Source: JBEBSD01 sp040394475 (GTDB taxonomy: Bacteria; Bacteroidota; Bacteroidia; Cytophagales; Spirosomataceae). From it: a stretch of 64,000 bases of DNA. The notes beneath the pieces are model-generated. The model had not been told where the DNA came from and ran no database searches. It worked only from the letters and a program-made list of their open reading frames with translations. Numbering within the stretch: the first letter of the stretch is position 1; each line of letters opens with the position of its first letter. A program made the translations under genes and the position numbers. Below, piece by piece: positions 62,107 through 64,000 of this stretch. Location of the stretch: contig JBEBSD010000026.1 of assembly GCA_040394475.1 (NCBI GenBank), positions 1 through 64,000 of the forward strand, given 5' to 3'.

Positions 62107-62697
62107 TCAGAAGCGAAATACCGCCGGTGCTGCACACGCACGCTGCAAACGCTTGTGGTAGTCGGATTTCGGGATTTCGATGGCTCCGAAGCGCTTCACA
62201 TTATCATTGATAAACTGAGTATCCAGCAGCTGGTATTTCCCCTTTCTCAGAATTTCAATGAGGTAATGAAAGGCCACCTTGGAGGCATTGCTTTCCTTGT
62301 GAAACATCGACTCCCCGAAAAATGCGGCGCCGATCGCTACCCCGTACAGTCCGCCCGCCAGCAGACCGTCCCGAAAGACTTCCACGCTGTGGGCATATCC
62401 CCGTTCATGCAATTGCGTATAGCCCTCAATCAGATCCTCCGAGATCCACGTAGTTCTTTCATATACCCGGGGGGCCGCACAGTTCCTGATCACGGCTTCA
62501 AAGCAGGTATCCACCCGGATTTCAAAAACGTTCCGGTTCAGCACCGGTCGGAGAGAACGTACCGGCCGGTACGAATCAATGGGAATAATCGCTCTGGGGT
62601 CGGGCGAATACCAATAAATAGTACCATCCGTTTCCGCCATCGGAAACAGGCCGTTCCTATAGCCATAAAACAGGTCATCCGGATCTATTGCTGCCAT
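62107..62697 (-). CDS. aat: Leucyl/phenylalanyl-tRNA--protein transferase
   Basis: The ATG at 62697 gives 196 residues; the frame reaches a TTG at 62751 that overlaps a promoter-like TACTTTCG. The family signatures YGYRNGLFPMAE, YWYSPDPRAIIP, GYAHSVEVF, GLYGVAIGAAFFGESMFH and LLDTQFINDN are present. It adds Leu or Phe to N-terminal Arg/Lys of proteins and so marks them for ClpS-ClpAP degradation. Confidence 0.94.
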   Translation of the reverse strand: MAAIDPDDLFYGYRNGLFPMAETDGTIYWYSPDPRAIIPIDSYRPVRSLRPVLNRNVFEIRVDTCFEAVIRNCAAPRVYERTTWISEDLIEGYTQLHERGYAHSVEVFRDGLLAGGLYGVAIGAAFFGESMFHKESNASKVAFHYLIEILRKGKYQLLDTQFINDNVKRFGAIEIPKSDYHKRLQRACAAPAVFRF

Positions 62698-62843
62698 TTT
62701 AATCGATTTTACCCACACATGCTTCACGCCAACCGACCTTCGAAAGTACAATTTTTAAGGGCTACAAAAAATATTTTCGGCAAGATGGTATGATATACTG
62801 ATTTTTTTATGAACTTTGTATTGTTTTTAAGACAAACCACCCG

Positions 62844-62903
62844 ATGAATAACAATTGCTCACATAGCGTTTTTCATACTACTCCCTTCCGATTCAGGCCG
62901 TAA
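62844..62903 (+). CDS. Candidate arginine leader peptide
   Basis: A 19-codon frame starts at an ATG and ends TTC CGA TTC AGG CCG TAA, so two arginine codons lie among the last four. It sits 119 bases before the GNAT start, with a terminator-like hairpin between. This is the layout expected for transcription attenuation by charged tRNA-Arg, fitting an arginine-synthesis operon. No clear ribosome-binding site is visible, and short frames arise by chance. Confidence 0.4.
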   Translation: MNNNCSHSVFHTTPFRFRP

Positions 62904-62970
62904 GGCCATACTACTTTCATTTACCTACGCGGTAAAATTTTTTCATCCTGATCTATTTTTTTAATTCACA

Positions 62971-63001
62971 AAGTATCCGTTGGTTACGGATGGGTTTTTT
63001 T
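62971..63001 (+). terminator. Terminator-like hairpin (possible attenuator)
   Basis: ATCCGT pairs with ACGGAT around a 5-base loop, followed by GGG and seven T. It lies before the GNAT start, so it would stop transcription before the gene unless prevented. Confidence 0.55.
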
Positions 63002-63021
63002 ATCCTGTTGTTAATCAATCC

Positions 63022-63726
63022 ATGAAAAGTACGGAAACTCACGATAGCCAGTTTATCGTTCAGATTGCTAACGAAGATCACCTCCACTACGCGGAAACCA
63101 TCTGTGCGGCAATGGAGGAAAGCGCTAAAATGCGTGGTACCGGCATTGCCAAGCGTTCGCCGGTTTACCTGATGGAGAAAATGATTGAAGGGAAAGCGAT
63201 CATCGCCACCAACGTGGCCGGCGACTGGGTAGGCTTTTGTTATATTGAAACCTGGGAGCACGGTAAGTTTGTTGCCAACTCCGGCTTAATCGTACACCCG
63301 GATTTTCGTCAAAGCGGAATTGCGAAAGCGATTAAGTCCAAAGCATTTGAACTCTCACGCGCCAAATATCCCCAGGCTAAAATTGTCGGGATCACCACAA
63401 GTCTGGCCGTTATGAAAATTAACTCCGATCTGGGTTATGAGCCCGTCACTTTTAACGAGCTGCCGGTGGAAGACGCCTTTTGGAAAGGGTGTGCGAGTTG
63501 TGTCAATTACGACGTACTCACCCGTACCAACCGGAAAAACTGTTTGTGTACCGGGATGTTGTATGATCCGGAAAAAGAGAAAAAAACAGCCAAGCAGAGC
63601 TCCTGGAATTTCCTGAAGGAGTCCGCTTTATACGAGCGGTGGATGCGTATTAAGCAACGCATTATGCTGCGAAGGAGCGATCAGGCCAAAAAGAAAAAAA
63701 GCGACGAGGTAACGCTGGTCCATTAA
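63022..63726 (+). CDS. GNAT-family acyltransferase linked to argG (probable N-acylglutamate synthase)
   Basis: The ATG at 63022 gives 234 residues. The GNAT core shows VGFCYIETW, ANSGLIVHPDFRQSGIAKAI (acetyl-CoA motif V/I-H-P-x-F-R-x-x-G-x-A) and IVGITTSLAVMKINSDLGYEP. A Cys-rich stretch (GCASCVNYDVLTRTNRKNCLC) carries CxxC and CxC pairs that might bind metal. In Bacteroidota this gene is regularly found just upstream of argG and is a candidate for the first arginine step, acetyl- or succinyl-CoA plus glutamate. That assignment is by context. A terminator-like hairpin follows. Confidence 0.8.
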   Translation: MKSTETHDSQFIVQIANEDHLHYAETICAAMEESAKMRGTGIAKRSPVYLMEKMIEGKAIIATNVAGDWVGFCYIETWEHGKFVANSGLIVHPDFRQSGIAKAIKSKAFELSRAKYPQAKIVGITTSLAVMKINSDLGYEPVTFNELPVEDAFWKGCASCVNYDVLTRTNRKNCLCTGMLYDPEKEKKTAKQSSWNFLKESALYERWMRIKQRIMLRRSDQAKKKKSDEVTLVH

Positions 63727-63765
63727 GCAGGACCCTGCAGCACATCCCATTATCAACTAATTCAT

Positions 63766-63808
63766 GACCTCGCCGACTGTTTTTTCAGTAATTTGGCGGG
63801 GTCTTTTT
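63766..63808 (+). terminator. Terminator between GNAT and argG
   Basis: GACCTCGCC pairs with GGCGGGGTC (one G-T pair), an inner ACTG pairs with CAGT, and five T follow. It may only partially stop transcription into argG, 60 bases downstream. Confidence 0.7.
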
Positions 63809-63868
63809 AATTTTGAGTGTTTTATGCGGCTATTACCCGCAACCACCGGTAATTCAAATTCAATTATA

Positions 63869-64000
63869 ATGTCTCAACCAAAAGTAGTTTTAGCGTTCAG
63901 CGGGGGATTGGACACCTCGTTTTGTGTCAAATATTTAAATGAAGATAAAGGCTACGACGTCTATTCCGTTCTGGTAGATACCGGGGGATTTTCGCCGGAA
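63869..64000 (+). CDS. argG: Argininosuccinate synthase (partial, 5' end only)
   Basis: The first 44 codons are in the window, starting at the ATG at 63869. The PP-loop LAFSGGLDTSFC directly after the start identifies argininosuccinate synthase, which joins citrulline and aspartate with ATP. The gene runs off the right edge. Confidence 0.93.
   Translation, partial: MSQPKVVLAFSGGLDTSFCVKYLNEDKGYDVYSVLVDTGGFSPE

Larger units (their letters stand above)
62698..63021. other. Long leader region upstream of the GNAT-argG genes
   Basis: This 324-base gap holds the divergent aat promoter (TACTTTCG on the minus strand, 62741-62748), a candidate leader peptide frame at 62844-62903, a small GGCC-gtaa-GGCC hairpin overlapping its stop, and a terminator-like hairpin at 62971-63001. 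Confidence 0.6.

Overview
The window looks like chromosomal DNA of a member of the Bacteroidota, most likely a Cytophagales or Chitinophagales type. The evidence is the SusC/SusD pair, a hybrid two-component regulator, three ECF sigma factors (two with overlapping anti-sigma-like partners), and TAnnTTTG promoter boxes in front of several genes (panD, gcvT, pyrB, the GH25 gene, tRNA-Gln). Further support comes from a DUF6157 protein, a short glycogen-synthase-like protein divergent from panC, and a GNAT gene upstream of argG. I saw no transposase, phage gene, rRNA or CRISPR array. Most of the window is ordinary, densely packed chromosome.

Layout. 1-2,100: an unassigned hairpin-rich segment, an ECF sigma factor and a secreted ThuA-like protein. 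2,100-13,000: housekeeping genes (Nfu, a membrane metallophosphoesterase, gcvP, tyrS, the glycogen-synthase-like protein, panC, a Tat-exported Gfo/Idh/MocA oxidoreductase, panD). 13,000-22,300: a large outer-membrane beta-barrel protein, argB and an isolated SusC/SusD pair. 22,400-32,700: gcvT, a ComB-like phosphatase, an LpxH-like hydrolase translationally coupled to a glycosyltransferase, a sigma/anti-sigma-barrel pair, a lipoprotein serpin, two alpha/beta hydrolases and a GroES-like protein. 33,000-37,050: a TPS/TPP fusion followed by a cytoplasmic-type trehalase, then tRNA-Gln. 37,080-47,400: a 1,370-residue hybrid two-component regulator, a secreted protein of unclear function, pyrB, an anchored GH25 lysozyme, a GT39-type glycosyltransferase and miaA. 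47,600-57,900: accessory region with a GH95-like enzyme, a divergent CarboxypepD_reg lipoprotein and sigma/anti-sigma-TonB module, a beta-propeller lipoprotein and two paralogous GH99/GH71-like secreted proteins. 58,000-64,000: an M14 peptidase, proA, proB, aat, a GNAT acetyltransferase and the start of argG.

Functional themes. Amino-acid and C1 metabolism is scattered (gcvP, gcvT, argB, proBA, argG, panC/panD, pyrB). Surface carbohydrate handling is represented by SusCD, GH95, the GH99-like pair, the propeller protein and the hybrid regulator. Trehalose synthesis and breakdown share one operon. Envelope signalling is the most unusual theme: at 50,202-52,326 an ECF sigma factor overlaps a membrane protein that joins an anti-sigma-like head, a CarboxypepD_reg domain, a TonB-box-like motif and a TonB C-terminal-like domain. 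Beside it lies a small lipoprotein that is essentially the CarboxypepD_reg plus TonB-box part alone.

Non-coding structure is rich. There are several families of short tandem repeats in intergenic DNA, a three-copy palindromic repeat family, strong bidirectional terminators, and a candidate arginine leader peptide followed by a terminator-like hairpin upstream of the GNAT-argG pair. All calls were made by reading the sequence; no database search was run.
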